Below are positions 19,382-28,711 of a stretch of DNA of 64,000 bases, one piece after another. This DNA comes from Ruania alba (GTDB lineage Bacteria > Actinomycetota > Actinomycetes > Actinomycetales > Beutenbergiaceae): contig NZ_FNTX01000001.1 in NCBI RefSeq assembly GCF_900105765.1, positions 682,001-746,000 of the forward strand, read 5' to 3'. Numbering within the stretch: the first letter of the stretch is position 1; every line of letters starts with the position of its first letter. The notes beneath the pieces are model-generated. The model searched no databases. It saw only the letters and a program-made list of their open reading frames with translations, and had not been told where the DNA came from. Position numbers and translations under genes: made by a program.

Positions 19382-20508
19382 GAGGTCCTCGCCATCACGC
19401 GGAACTGGATGGCGGACACGGCTGCCATCACAACGAACAGGAACACCGAGACCGCTGCGGCGTAACCCAGCTGATAGTTCTTGAAGCCGGTCTCGTAGAT
19501 GTGCTGGATCAGCACGATGGTGGCGGTGCCTGGGCCGCCTCGGGTCATGATGTAGACCTGCCCGAAGATCTGGAACGACGCGATGAACTGCGTCACGGCA
19601 ACCAGGATCGTCACGTGCGAGAGCCCTGGCACGGTGACATGGCGGAACCGCTCCCACCAATTCGCTCCGTCGAGCGAGGCTGCCTCGTAGTACGAGGGCT
19701 CGATGTCCTGCAGGCCAGCCAGGAAGAGGACCATGTTGAAGCCCACTCCCCACCAGACGCTGGTGACGATGATCGCCGGCATCGCCAGCGCGGGGCTCGA
19801 GAGCCACGGGATCCCCTCGAGCCCGAACCACCCGAGGAAGCCGGCGATCAGTCCGCGGTCGGGGTTGAGCAGGTAGCTCCAGATCAACGTCACGGCCGAG
19901 ATCGGCAACACGTAGGGCAGGAAGAACACGGCGCGATACACGGCACGCCCGCGGCCCTTGGTGTTCACCAGCAGGGCAAGGCCTAGCCCGAGCCCGATGA
20001 GCAACGGTGTGGAGACGATGGTGAAGACCAGGGTGTTACGCAGCGAGATCCAGAAAATCTCGTCGTTCCATGAACCACCGGGGCCGGCGTGGATTCCCAT
20101 GAGCGCCCACAGGACGACACCGGCGGTGAGTACAACCGCCCTGACTCTCGTGGATCGTCTCCGGAGCAGCCACACTCCGCCGGCTGTCAGGGCCAGAACC
20201 GCCGCGCGCGCCCCGAGATCGTGCGTGGCGCTCCAGGTGATGCCGGTCCCCCCGAACATCCGCACGTAGTTCTCCAGACCGATGGCCTCGCGGATCGGAC
20301 TGAGCAGGTCCCAGTTGAACCCGCTCATGTAGATCGCCTGTACGACCGGGCCGAGCAGGAAGATCGCGTACACGACCATGAACGGGGCCAAGAACAGAGC
20401 ACCGTCGACGATGTTGCGGTCGCGAGTGCGCCTAGGGGCCCGTCGTGGGGTCCGCACCCCCGCGTCGGCGGCCGACGGATCCGCCGCAGAGCGTGTGCTC
20501 ATCGTCAT
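19378..20508 (-). CDS. Sugar ABC transporter permease (MalF type) with an extra membrane segment
   Basis: 376 residues, about 70-80 longer than usual MalF-type permeases. The extra part follows NYVRMFGGTG and holds two hydrophobic stretches (AAVLALTAGGVWLL and AVVLTAGVVLWALMGI) before the normal SLRNTLVFTIVSTPL helix. The EAA loop is EPSYYEAASLDGANWWERFRHVTVPGL. First gene of the minus-strand operon; ribosome site AAAGGAG lies just before ATG, inside the operator region. Confidence 0.9.
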   Translation of the reverse strand: MTMSTRSAADPSAADAGVRTPRRAPRRTRDRNIVDGALFLAPFMVVYAIFLLGPVVQAIYMSGFNWDLLSPIREAIGLENYVRMFGGTGITWSATHDLGARAAVLALTAGGVWLLRRRSTRVRAVVLTAGVVLWALMGIHAGPGGSWNDEIFWISLRNTLVFTIVSTPLLIGLGLGLALLVNTKGRGRAVYRAVFFLPYVLPISAVTLIWSYLLNPDRGLIAGFLGWFGLEGIPWLSSPALAMPAIIVTSVWWGVGFNMVLFLAGLQDIEPSYYEAASLDGANWWERFRHVTVPGLSHVTILVAVTQFIASFQIFGQVYIMTRGGPGTATIVLIQHIYETGFKNYQLGYAAAVSVFLFVVMAAVSAIQFRVMARTS

Positions 20509-20518
20509 CCTTGACTCC

Positions 20519-20534
20519 TTTGCTGCGTAGCAAA
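20519..20534 (-). promoter_or_regulatory. LacI-type operator, site 1
   Basis: TTTGCTGCGTAGCAAA is a 6-bp-arm palindrome with central CG/GT, the usual LacI-family form, placed between the TATAGG -10-like box and the ribosome site of the permease operon. Confidence 0.65.
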
Positions 20535-20619
20535 TCGTGAGCCTATACCTTGACCGATGCTTGCCACTGTGTCAACCGAATTGGTTAAAATTACGCCATT
20601 CTGATGGATGACTCATAGA

Positions 20620-20635
20620 TTTGCGCCGTTGCAAA
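20620..20635 (+). promoter_or_regulatory. LacI-type operator, site 2
   Basis: TTTGCGCCGTTGCAAA repeats the TTTGCnnCGTnGCAAA pattern of site 1, 101 bp away, and lies immediately before the ribosome site of the GH2 gene. The pair could allow looping across the divergent promoters. Confidence 0.6.
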
Positions 20636-20645
20636 GAAGGGGGGA

Positions 20646-22538
20646 GTGGTGCATCATGACCGAATGGCACAAGGACAGGTACCCTCGCTCTTCACTGCGG
20701 ACTACCCGCGCCCCCAGGTCGTCCGCGCGTCGTGGATGAGCCTCGACGGCAGCTGGGAGTTCGGGTATGACGACGACTTCACCGAGGCGTTCCCCGCTCG
20801 GCTGGAGCGACAGATCGTCGTGCCATTTCCTCCGGAGTCGCCCGCCTCCGGCGTCGGCGAGCGCGGCTTCCACCCCGTGGTGTGGTACCGACGCACGCTC
20901 TCACCCGACGAGCTCGCCACCGCCGGCTGGCGGGCCGACGGCGATCGACTCGTGCTGCACTTCGGCGCAGTCGACTACCGTGCCGACGTCTGGGTGAATG
21001 ACAGTCTGGCGGGACGGCACGAGGGAGGGCACTCGCCCTTCTCCTTCGACATCACCGACCTGCTCACGACTGATCGTGACGTCGTGATCACCGTCCGCGC
21101 GGAGGACGACCCGCTGGATGTCGGCCAACCGCGCGGCAAGCAGGACTGGCAGGAAGAGCCGCATGGGATCTGGTACGAGCGCACCACCGGAATCTGGCAG
21201 CCGGTCTGGCTGGAAGCGGTCCCGGTCGAACACATCGGCAGGCTCTCCTGGTCCTCCGACCTGCCGCGTGCCAGCGTCACCCTCGAGCTCGAGCTGGCCA
21301 GGCGTCCACACGCTCCCGTGACTGTCGATGTCTCCCTGTCGTACGAGGGCGCCGTTCTCGGTACCGCCCAGTGGCGCACCGGCGAACCGCGTTCCACCCA
21401 GGTGATCTCGCTGCCCAGGCAGACCAACGGTCAGGCCTACGAGTCGCTGCTGTGGACACCGGAGTCGCCACGGTTGCTCGAAGCGCTTGTCGAGGTGACA
21501 GACGCCTCCGGGCAGGTGGATACCGTCTCCTCCTACCTGGGGTTGCGAAGCGTAGGAACCGACGGCGGGCACTTCGTGCTCAACGATCGGCCCTACTACG
21601 TGCGGTCCGTGCTCGGACAGGGTTACTGGCCCGAGAGTCATCTCGCCGCACCGAGCTCCGGTGCGCTCCGTGCGGAAGTGGCGCTGACCAAATCGCTCGG
21701 CTTCAACGCCATCCGACTGCACCAGAAGGTCGAGGACCCTCGCTTCCTCATGTGGGCCGACCGACTCGGACTGATGGTCTGGGAAGAGGCGCCGAGCCAC
21801 TTCGAGTTCTCTTCCACGGCGGTAACCCGGCTCACCAGGGAGTGGAGCGATGTCGTGCTTCGCGACCGTTCCCACCCCTCGATAGTGACCTGGGTGCCTT
21901 TGAACGAGAGCTGGGGAGTGCAGCACATCTCCCATGACTTTGCACAGCTCGATTACGCCCAGGCCCTGTATCACCTCACCAAGGCTCTGGACCCCACCCG
22001 GCCGGTGATCAGCAACGACGGCTGGGAGCATGCCGAGTCCGACATCATGACGATCCACGACTACGCCATCACCGGGCCGGAGCTGGCTGCGTGCTATACC
22101 GATGCGCCGGCGCTCGAGTCTGTGCTGTCGGGCTTGGGGCCGCTGGGGCGCCGTATGCGTCTCCTGGCCTCGGCATCGCGCACCGCACCGGTCATGGTCA
22201 GTGAGTTCGGGGGCATCAGCTTTGCCCCGTCCCATGACGATGGCACGGCCTGGGGGTACGGGACTGCCGCCTCCGGCGAGGAGTTCGAGTCGATCGTCCG
22301 GGAGCTGTTCACGGCTCTGCAGTCCAGTCCGGTCCTCGCTGGTTTCTGCTACACACAGCTTGTCGACACCCGTCAGGAGTCGAACGGATTGGCAGATGCC
22401 CACCGAACCCCGAAACTGGCCCCGGAGGTCATCGCCGCGATCGTGCGCGGCGACACCGTGGACACAAGCGGCCATCGCCGCCCGAGAAAGCCGGCCGAGC
22501 AGCCGCACGACATCCCGTGCGGTCAGCCGAACGCCTGA
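20646..22538 (+). CDS. Glycoside hydrolase family 2 (beta-galactosidase/glucuronidase/mannosidase type)
   Basis: 630 residues, no signal peptide, so intracellular. N-terminal jelly-roll sugar-binding domain (about 25-190), Ig-like domain (190-300), TIM barrel (305-610). Acid/base Glu is in WVPLNESWG (about residue 421) and the nucleophile Glu in VMVSEFGG (about 520), both intact. It most likely cleaves the sugar imported by the divergent ABC transporter. GTG 20646 or 20649 follows AGAAGGGGGG; ATG 20664 is possible but far from that site. Exact sugar specificity cannot be told from the sequence. Confidence 0.92.
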   Translation: MVHHDRMAQGQVPSLFTADYPRPQVVRASWMSLDGSWEFGYDDDFTEAFPARLERQIVVPFPPESPASGVGERGFHPVVWYRRTLSPDELATAGWRADGDRLVLHFGAVDYRADVWVNDSLAGRHEGGHSPFSFDITDLLTTDRDVVITVRAEDDPLDVGQPRGKQDWQEEPHGIWYERTTGIWQPVWLEAVPVEHIGRLSWSSDLPRASVTLELELARRPHAPVTVDVSLSYEGAVLGTAQWRTGEPRSTQVISLPRQTNGQAYESLLWTPESPRLLEALVEVTDASGQVDTVSSYLGLRSVGTDGGHFVLNDRPYYVRSVLGQGYWPESHLAAPSSGALRAEVALTKSLGFNAIRLHQKVEDPRFLMWADRLGLMVWEEAPSHFEFSSTAVTRLTREWSDVVLRDRSHPSIVTWVPLNESWGVQHISHDFAQLDYAQALYHLTKALDPTRPVISNDGWEHAESDIMTIHDYAITGPELAACYTDAPALESVLSGLGPLGRRMRLLASASRTAPVMVSEFGGISFAPSHDDGTAWGYGTAASGEEFESIVRELFTALQSSPVLAGFCYTQLVDTRQESNGLADAHRTPKLAPEVIAAIVRGDTVDTSGHRRPRKPAEQPHDIPCGQPNA

Positions 22539-22650
22539 CGCATTCAGGAGGCGCGCCTTGACCATACCGCGGCTGACGCCGTCGGAATCAGGGTTCCCTT
22601 CCCGGGCCGCGAGGTGGTTCGCAGCGTGCCACCATTTCCCTGCTGGCGTC

Positions 22651-23658
22651 TCAGCGAGCCCTAGGCCGTCGACGGCGGACCAGAAGCGCCCCCGGACGTA
22701 GCGTGATGGTGACGGCGGAGACCAGACCGAAGCTGTCGCCGTCGAGCTGGATGTGCTGGGCCCGGTCGAACCGGGCCGTGAGCGTGCGATCGCGCACGTA
22801 CTGCATGGCGCGCAGGTCGGGTGCGGCGCGCAGGACCACGCGACCGCCCTCAGTGCGGTGGAGCAGTCCGCCGATGCCGAGCCTGGCCGCCACACGGAAC
22901 CACTGCCAGAACCCCTTGGGTCGCAGTAGCACCACGTCGAGCAGTCCGTCGTCGGGCTGAGCGTCCGGGAGCAGAAGGATCCCCGCGGTGATCGTGCCGC
23001 AGTTTCCGACGATCACCGTGTGCGCGAGGACCGAGCGTTCCTTGGCATCGCCCACCCGGAAATGCATCTCAAACTGCTCGTTGCCGAGCACCGACCGGCT
23101 GATCGGCTCGGTGTAGGCGAGCCACCCGATCCGCTTCTTCAGCACCATGTTCGTGTCGTTCGCCATGCGCGCGTCCAGACCGACGCCGGTCATCACGAGG
23201 AACACCTGGGTGCCCACCCGGCCGTCCCGGTGGGTGAGCTCGGCGACGCCAACGTCGATCGGGTGGGCGGACCCGGTGAACGCGGTGCGCACCGCCGTCT
23301 CGATACTGCCCATCAGGTCGAGGTTGCGGGCCAGGAGGTTCCCGGTGCCCGCGGGGACCACGGCCACCGGGGTTCCGCTCGAGTGCACGACCTCGGCGAC
23401 CGCGCGGACCGTGCCGTCACCGCCGGCCACGATGATGACAGTCGGGTCGTGCGCCAGGGCCGTGCGCGCGACCTCCTGCCCGGGGTCATCGGCGGAGGTC
23501 TCGAGCCACACCGACCGGCGCCAGCCGCCCGCCTGCTCCTCGGCTACGACGGCCGATCTCAGCCGCACCGCATCCACCTTCACCGGATTGACGATGAGCA
23601 CCGCTCGGCGCTCGCTCGGAGCATGCTGCTCACGGCGCTGTCCTGGCACGCACACCAC
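22651..23658 (-). CDS. Diacylglycerol kinase-family lipid kinase
   Basis: 335 residues. DAGK catalytic domain with the ATP motif AGGDGTVRAV (about residues 78-87), PAGTGNLLARNL and a C-terminal beta domain typical of YegS/DgkB-like lipid kinases. It probably phosphorylates diacylglycerol or a related lipid at the membrane. Several GTG codons (23658, 23655, 23649) are possible starts. Single gene between GH2 (convergent) and the aldo/keto reductase (divergent). Confidence 0.9.
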   Translation of the reverse strand: MVCVPGQRREQHAPSERRAVLIVNPVKVDAVRLRSAVVAEEQAGGWRRSVWLETSADDPGQEVARTALAHDPTVIIVAGGDGTVRAVAEVVHSSGTPVAVVPAGTGNLLARNLDLMGSIETAVRTAFTGSAHPIDVGVAELTHRDGRVGTQVFLVMTGVGLDARMANDTNMVLKKRIGWLAYTEPISRSVLGNEQFEMHFRVGDAKERSVLAHTVIVGNCGTITAGILLLPDAQPDDGLLDVVLLRPKGFWQWFRVAARLGIGGLLHRTEGGRVVLRAAPDLRAMQYVRDRTLTARFDRAQHIQLDGDSFGLVSAVTITLRPGALLVRRRRPRAR

Positions 23659-23931
23659 CCCTCGGACCTGTGCCGTTCAAGCCGGCCCGCTCGCGTGGGC
23701 GCGGACCGACCTTGATGACCATGATCCCATCACCCCTCCCCGACGCCGGCCGACCTAGGACTCATGATCTGAGTTTCTGAGATTGAACAGATATTGCTGT
23801 TGGACTTGTGGGTGATGGCGGTTCTATCGTCGAGGCGGTCGGTGGCTCGGATCCGTCTGCGCACCCGCGTCGCCGGACTTGCGCCGATCGCGCGCCACTC
23901 ACCGCCGAGCACACCCGAGGAGATCCTCCGC

Positions 23932-24981
<1,050 letters not shown>

Positions 24982-25039
24982 GCCTCACTCGGGCGACGAG
25001 CAGCACCGGCGTCGGGCCGAGGTTTAGTACGGTTTCACC

Positions 25040-25993
25040 GTGACCACCACACCTGACGCCGGCGCACGGCTCGCCCTCGTGACCTGCTCCGACCTGCCCG
25101 ACCTGGACCCTGAGGACGCTCCACTGATCGGCGCTCTCGCCGAGCGGGAGGTGGCCGCCGACGTCGTCGTGTGGGACGACCCGGAGGTGGACTGGTCGGT
25201 CTACGACCTAGTGGTGCTCCGCTCGGTGTGGGACTACACCTCCCAGCGCAAGAAGTTCCTGCGGTGGGCCGGTTCTGTGCCGCGCCTGGTGAACCCGCCG
25301 AACGTGGTGCGCTGGAACATCGACAAGCACTACCTGCAGGCCCTGGAGGACCACGGGTTGCCGGTGGTGCAGACCACCTGGCTCGAGCCGCACCACGGCT
25401 ACGACAAGCGCGGACTGCACAACCGCTTCCCGGCGCGCGAGGACTTCGTCATCAAGCCCGCCGTCGCGGCAGGGTCCGAGGGTGCCGGCCGGTACACGGC
25501 CACGAACGCGAACTCCCGCCGGTACGCCATCGAGCACGCCAAGCGACTCATCGACGACGGGCACAGCGTGATGGTCCAGCGGTACATGCCGGAGGTGGAC
25601 TCGCACGGCGAGATTGCGCTGGTCTTCTTCCACGGCACCTTCTCGCACGCGATGCGCAAGGGCGCCATGCTCACCGGCATCGACGACCCGAACGCCTTCC
25701 AGGTGGAGGAGATGGAGGCCTACAAGGCCACCCACGCCGAGATCGAGGCCGCGCAGCAAGCACTCGCGTTCGCCCGCGCTCGGATCCCCGGCCGGAACAT
25801 CTCCAGCAGGCCGCTGCCGTACGCCCGCGTGGACCTGATTCCTTCCGGGCGTACTCCCGTGGTGATGGAGCTCGAGCTCGTCGACCCTGCCCTGCACTGC
25901 ACCCTCGGCCGCGACGCGATGGCCCGGTTCGCGGACTCCCTCGCCGCCGAGATCCGGATGGGGCCGGACTCGAACAACATCGATCTCGCCTGA
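25040..25993 (+). CDS. ATP-grasp enzyme, DcsG-like
   Basis: 317 residues. It matches the ATP-grasp group that includes O-ureido-serine cyclo-ligase DcsG of D-cycloserine synthesis: LALVTCSDLPDLDPED, VWDDPEVDWSVYDLVVLRSVWDYT, FVIKPAVAAGSEGAGRY and a metal-binding end VVMELELVDPALH. The start GTG lies six bases after TACGGT, so the mRNA is probably leaderless. No other cycloserine genes are nearby, so the role is more likely another ligase or a resistance-type function; unknown. Confidence 0.8.
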   Translation: MTTTPDAGARLALVTCSDLPDLDPEDAPLIGALAEREVAADVVVWDDPEVDWSVYDLVVLRSVWDYTSQRKKFLRWAGSVPRLVNPPNVVRWNIDKHYLQALEDHGLPVVQTTWLEPHHGYDKRGLHNRFPAREDFVIKPAVAAGSEGAGRYTATNANSRRYAIEHAKRLIDDGHSVMVQRYMPEVDSHGEIALVFFHGTFSHAMRKGAMLTGIDDPNAFQVEEMEAYKATHAEIEAAQQALAFARARIPGRNISSRPLPYARVDLIPSGRTPVVMELELVDPALHCTLGRDAMARFADSLAAEIRMGPDSNNIDLA

Positions 25994-26077
25994 TGGTCTG
26001 TGCCCGGTGCGCTAGGACCTCGCGCGAATAGGAGCACGGGCATGGAGGCACCGGTTCCCGCTGTTAGCATGTGCACC

Positions 26078-26134
26078 ATGTCAGCCGCTTCGTGCTCGGC
26101 CGCTTGTGCGGCAGTGACCAGGACGTCCCGCTAG
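26078..26134 (+). CDS. 18-codon leader peptide upstream of the MFS exporter
   Basis: A short frame encodes MSAASCSAACAAVTRTSR. Its ATG lies exactly seven bases after TAGCAT (26065-26070), the same leaderless spacing seen at many genes of this window. Its stop codon sits in the loop of an 11-bp hairpin (26121-26147). This is the layout of ribosome-controlled attenuators before drug-resistance genes. Function is inferred; no homolog is recognised. Confidence 0.5.
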   Translation: MSAASCSAACAAVTRTSR

Positions 26135-26147
26135 CGGCGGGACGTCC
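26121..26147 (+). promoter_or_regulatory. Attenuator-like hairpin overlapping the leader stop codon
   Basis: GGACGTCCCGC pairs perfectly with GCGGGACGTCC around a TAGCG loop that contains the leader peptide's TAG. No U tract follows. A ribosome on the leader would open it. Alternative pairing GGCCGCT (26099-26105) with AGCGGCC (26202-26208) is possible. Confidence 0.5.
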
Positions 26148-26217
26148 GGCTCTCAGCACTACCTCACCCTGGAACGTCCAGTCGCTTCGTGATCCATCCG
26201 GAGCGGCCCTTTGTGCT

Positions 26218-26244
26218 GCTCGTCATTCTTCAGAGCGACGGAGC
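26218..26244 (+). promoter_or_regulatory. Hairpin hiding the MFS ribosome site
   Basis: GCTCGTC can pair with GACGGAGC (one bulged G), which would cover the GGAG ribosome site 6 nt before the MFS start codon at 26250. Confidence 0.4.
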
Positions 26245-26249
26245 AATCG

Positions 26250-27662
26250 ATGCGTTCAGGCATTTCCCCTTCTACCCGCGTGCACAGTCCTACCCCTGTG
26301 CGCGCATGGCTCGTGCTGTGCGCGATGTCCATGCTGCAGTTCTTCATCGCGGTCGACGTGACCGTGGTCAACATCGCGCTGCCCTCGATCGGCGCGGATT
26401 TCGGCGTCGAAGGCCACTCCCTGACCTGGGTCGTGGTCGGCTACACCATTACCGGCGGCGGCCTGCTGATGCTCGGCGGCCGGCTCGGTGACCTTCTCGG
26501 CCGCCGCCACACCCTGCTGGTCGGCACGACTCTCTTCGGCGCGGCTTCCCTGCTGGCGGGCCTGGCCCCGTCCTTCCCGGTCCTGGTCGCCGCGCGCCTG
26601 CTCCAGGGTGCCGGCGAGGCCATCGCGCTACCCGCGGCGATGGCGACCATCGTGCTGCTCTTCCCGGAAGGCCCGCGCCGGTCGCGCGCCTTGAGCGTGT
26701 GGGCGGCCGTGGCCAGTTGCGGACTGGTTCTCGGGTTCGCCTTGTCGGGGATCATCACTGCGCACCTGGGCTGGCGCTGGATCTTCCTGATCTCGGTGCC
26801 GTTCATCCTGGTCGTGATCGTGGCCACGCTCCTCCTGGTCCCGGCCGACCGGCCGGTACCCCGCGAGCGGGTCCGCCTCGATCTCCCGGGCTCGTTCTTG
26901 CTGACAGCGTGCCCGTTGCTGTTCGTCTACGCCGCGGTCGAAGCGGGCGAGCCGGGGACCGCTCCGTGGGTGAGTGTGGCCGCGCTGGTCGGCGCGGTGC
27001 TGGCCGCCGTCGGGTTCGTGCGGGTCGAGTCGCGGTCGCCGAACCCGCTGGTCCCGCTGACGTTCTTCGCGGACCGCGCTCGGCTGCGGGCGAACCTGAC
27101 GACGATGCTGCTCAGCGGTGCGTTGTCGACCTCGTTCCTGCTGTTCACCTTCTACCTGCAGGACAGGCTCGGTATCGGGCCACTGGGGGCGGGCCTGACG
27201 ATGCTGCCCCTGGCCGTAGCGCTGATCGCGGCATCGGTGCTCGTGCCCCGACTGTTGGGACGCTGGGGCGCACGGGTGTGCGTGCTGGTCGGGCTCGCGG
27301 CCGCTGCGGGCGCGATGGCGGTGGTCGCGTTCGTGGCCGTCCTGGGCGGCGGGGCGGCATGGCTGCTCCCGGCGATGCTGCTGATCGCAGCGGGCATGGG
27401 CTTCGGAATCGTGGGTCTGCAGTACATCGCGGTCAGCGGGACCACCGACGAGGACGCCGGGATCGCCTCCGGGGTCCAGCGAGCAGCAGACCAGCTCGGT
27501 GGAGCAAGCGGTGTGGCCATCTACGTAGGTCTCGGGTTCGCCCCGGCCCTGCACGCCGGTGACCCGTTCGTCATCGCGGCGGTACTCGCCGTCGCCGGGC
27601 TGATCGTCGGTGCGATGGTCATCTCCCGCTCGCCGGGCACCGTGGAGGGGCAGGCCGGGTAG
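26250..27662 (+). CDS. MFS drug exporter (DHA2/EmrB-QacA type)
   Basis: 470 residues from ATG 26250 (GGAG six nt upstream). MFS signatures are present: MLQFFIAVDVTVVNIALPSIG (helix 1, motif D1), GGRLGDLLGRRHTLL (motif A) and RLLQGAGEAIALPAAM (motif B). About 12-14 helices. It should expel drugs or other small molecules by proton antiport. The 180-nt leader with a small peptide and two hairpins suggests induction by a translation-blocking compound. No regulator gene is adjacent. Confidence 0.9.
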   Translation: MRSGISPSTRVHSPTPVRAWLVLCAMSMLQFFIAVDVTVVNIALPSIGADFGVEGHSLTWVVVGYTITGGGLLMLGGRLGDLLGRRHTLLVGTTLFGAASLLAGLAPSFPVLVAARLLQGAGEAIALPAAMATIVLLFPEGPRRSRALSVWAAVASCGLVLGFALSGIITAHLGWRWIFLISVPFILVVIVATLLLVPADRPVPRERVRLDLPGSFLLTACPLLFVYAAVEAGEPGTAPWVSVAALVGAVLAAVGFVRVESRSPNPLVPLTFFADRARLRANLTTMLLSGALSTSFLLFTFYLQDRLGIGPLGAGLTMLPLAVALIAASVLVPRLLGRWGARVCVLVGLAAAAGAMAVVAFVAVLGGGAAWLLPAMLLIAAGMGFGIVGLQYIAVSGTTDEDAGIASGVQRAADQLGGASGVAIYVGLGFAPALHAGDPFVIAAVLAVAGLIVGAMVISRSPGTVEGQAG

Positions 27663-27790
27663 TCGAGCAGGCTAGCCGCGCCCATGCGACTGCGGCGCGG
27701 CAGCCTCGCCGTTCGCTCCGGCGGCGACGATCGGAAGATCACGTGCCGACACTCTGCATCAGACGGTGCGGGAAGATTCCAGGAGAGCCG

Positions 27791-28690
27791 TCATTCGGCG
27801 CGGAGCCCCGGGCGACCGCTGGAGCGCGCCACGAGCCCTACGGCGACGACGATCGCCGCACCCCACACCACCCAGCTGACGGCGTTGTGCAGCCAGTAGG
27901 CACCCGCACCGAGGTCAGCGGTGGGGATGATGAAGTTCGCGTAGGCGTACACCAGGACCGTGTTCAGCAGTGCGTGCCCGAGCACGGCCGGCCACACTGA
28001 GCCCGAGAGGTATCGGACGGCGCTGAGCACGAACGCCGAGAGGAACAGGTTCACCGTGGTGGCCAGCACCTCACGGCCGGGGATCGCGCCGTCGAGGAGG
28101 TAGGTCGCCGTCAGCGGCAGGTGCCACAACGACCACAGGGCCGCGATCGCCCCGCTCGCCCGCCAGAAACCCCAGGGCGCCAGCAGGGTGGCCAGATACC
28201 CACGCCAGGCGACTTCCTCGCCCACGGTCAGGATCATGGTGACCGCCACCAGGGGCGCGATCATCAGCGCGGCTGAACCTGCGCCGTCGGCAATCGTGAA
28301 CTCTTCCGCCCCGACCAGCACAGACCCCGCGATGGTGACCACCGGCACGGCGACCAGCATCACGAGGATCAGCCCGCTGGTCCGTGCGATCGGACCGAAC
28401 GGCCGCACCGGGGTGAGGGCGGACTGGCGCAGGAAGGATGTCCCACGGCGGGTGGCCAGGTGCACCCCGAGCATCACCAGCAGCGGCAACCACTGCAGCG
28501 CCGGGGTGATGGTGACCAGCAGGTCGGTGCTCGTGCCGCCGAACCAGAACGGGATCATGATCACCGCGGTGACGGCCAGCAGCGCCGCGGTGAACCAGCC
28601 CACGGCCCGCATCGACTCCCGCGGCAGGCGCCCGTCCGGGCGGAATGGGAGGGGGATCTCGGCCATATTTGTACGGCGTACAGATGCCAT
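27791..28690 (-). CDS. CPBP-family intramembrane glutamic endopeptidase
   Basis: 299 residues, about eight membrane helices, with the CPBP (Abi) motifs: EEVAWRG (EExxxR), WSLWHLPL, and SVWPAVLGHALLN. Such proteins act as membrane proteases or protect against self-made bacteriocins. ATG 28690 lies seven bases after TATAGT on this strand, suggesting a leaderless mRNA; ATG 28666 is an alternative. It diverges from a TetR gene with only 21 bp between, and both probably share one operator. Confidence 0.87.
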   Translation of the reverse strand: MASVRRTNMAEIPLPFRPDGRLPRESMRAVGWFTAALLAVTAVIMIPFWFGGTSTDLLVTITPALQWLPLLVMLGVHLATRRGTSFLRQSALTPVRPFGPIARTSGLILVMLVAVPVVTIAGSVLVGAEEFTIADGAGSAALMIAPLVAVTMILTVGEEVAWRGYLATLLAPWGFWRASGAIAALWSLWHLPLTATYLLDGAIPGREVLATTVNLFLSAFVLSAVRYLSGSVWPAVLGHALLNTVLVYAYANFIIPTADLGAGAYWLHNAVSWVVWGAAIVVAVGLVARSSGRPGLRAE

Positions 28691-28705
28691 GGTCAGCACT
28701 ATACT
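28670..28705. promoter_or_regulatory. Shared divergent promoter and TetR operator
   Basis: Palindrome TGTACGGCGTACA (28670-28682) lies within the first codons of the CPBP gene and over the -35 position of the TetR promoter. The two -10 boxes overlap: TATACT (28700-28705) for TetR and TATAGT (28703-28698, minus) for CPBP, each 6-7 nt from its start codon. Confidence 0.6.
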
Positions 28706-28711
28706 TTGTTG

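Noticed and set aside
20901-22895. A 664-codon minus-strand frame over the GH2 gene, including a stretch in the 22539-22650 gap (ETPAGKWWHAANHLAAREG)
   Set aside because: Most of it is antisense to an intact enzyme. The piece in the gap looks protein-like but has no start, ribosome site or family I recognise, so it is at most a relic.
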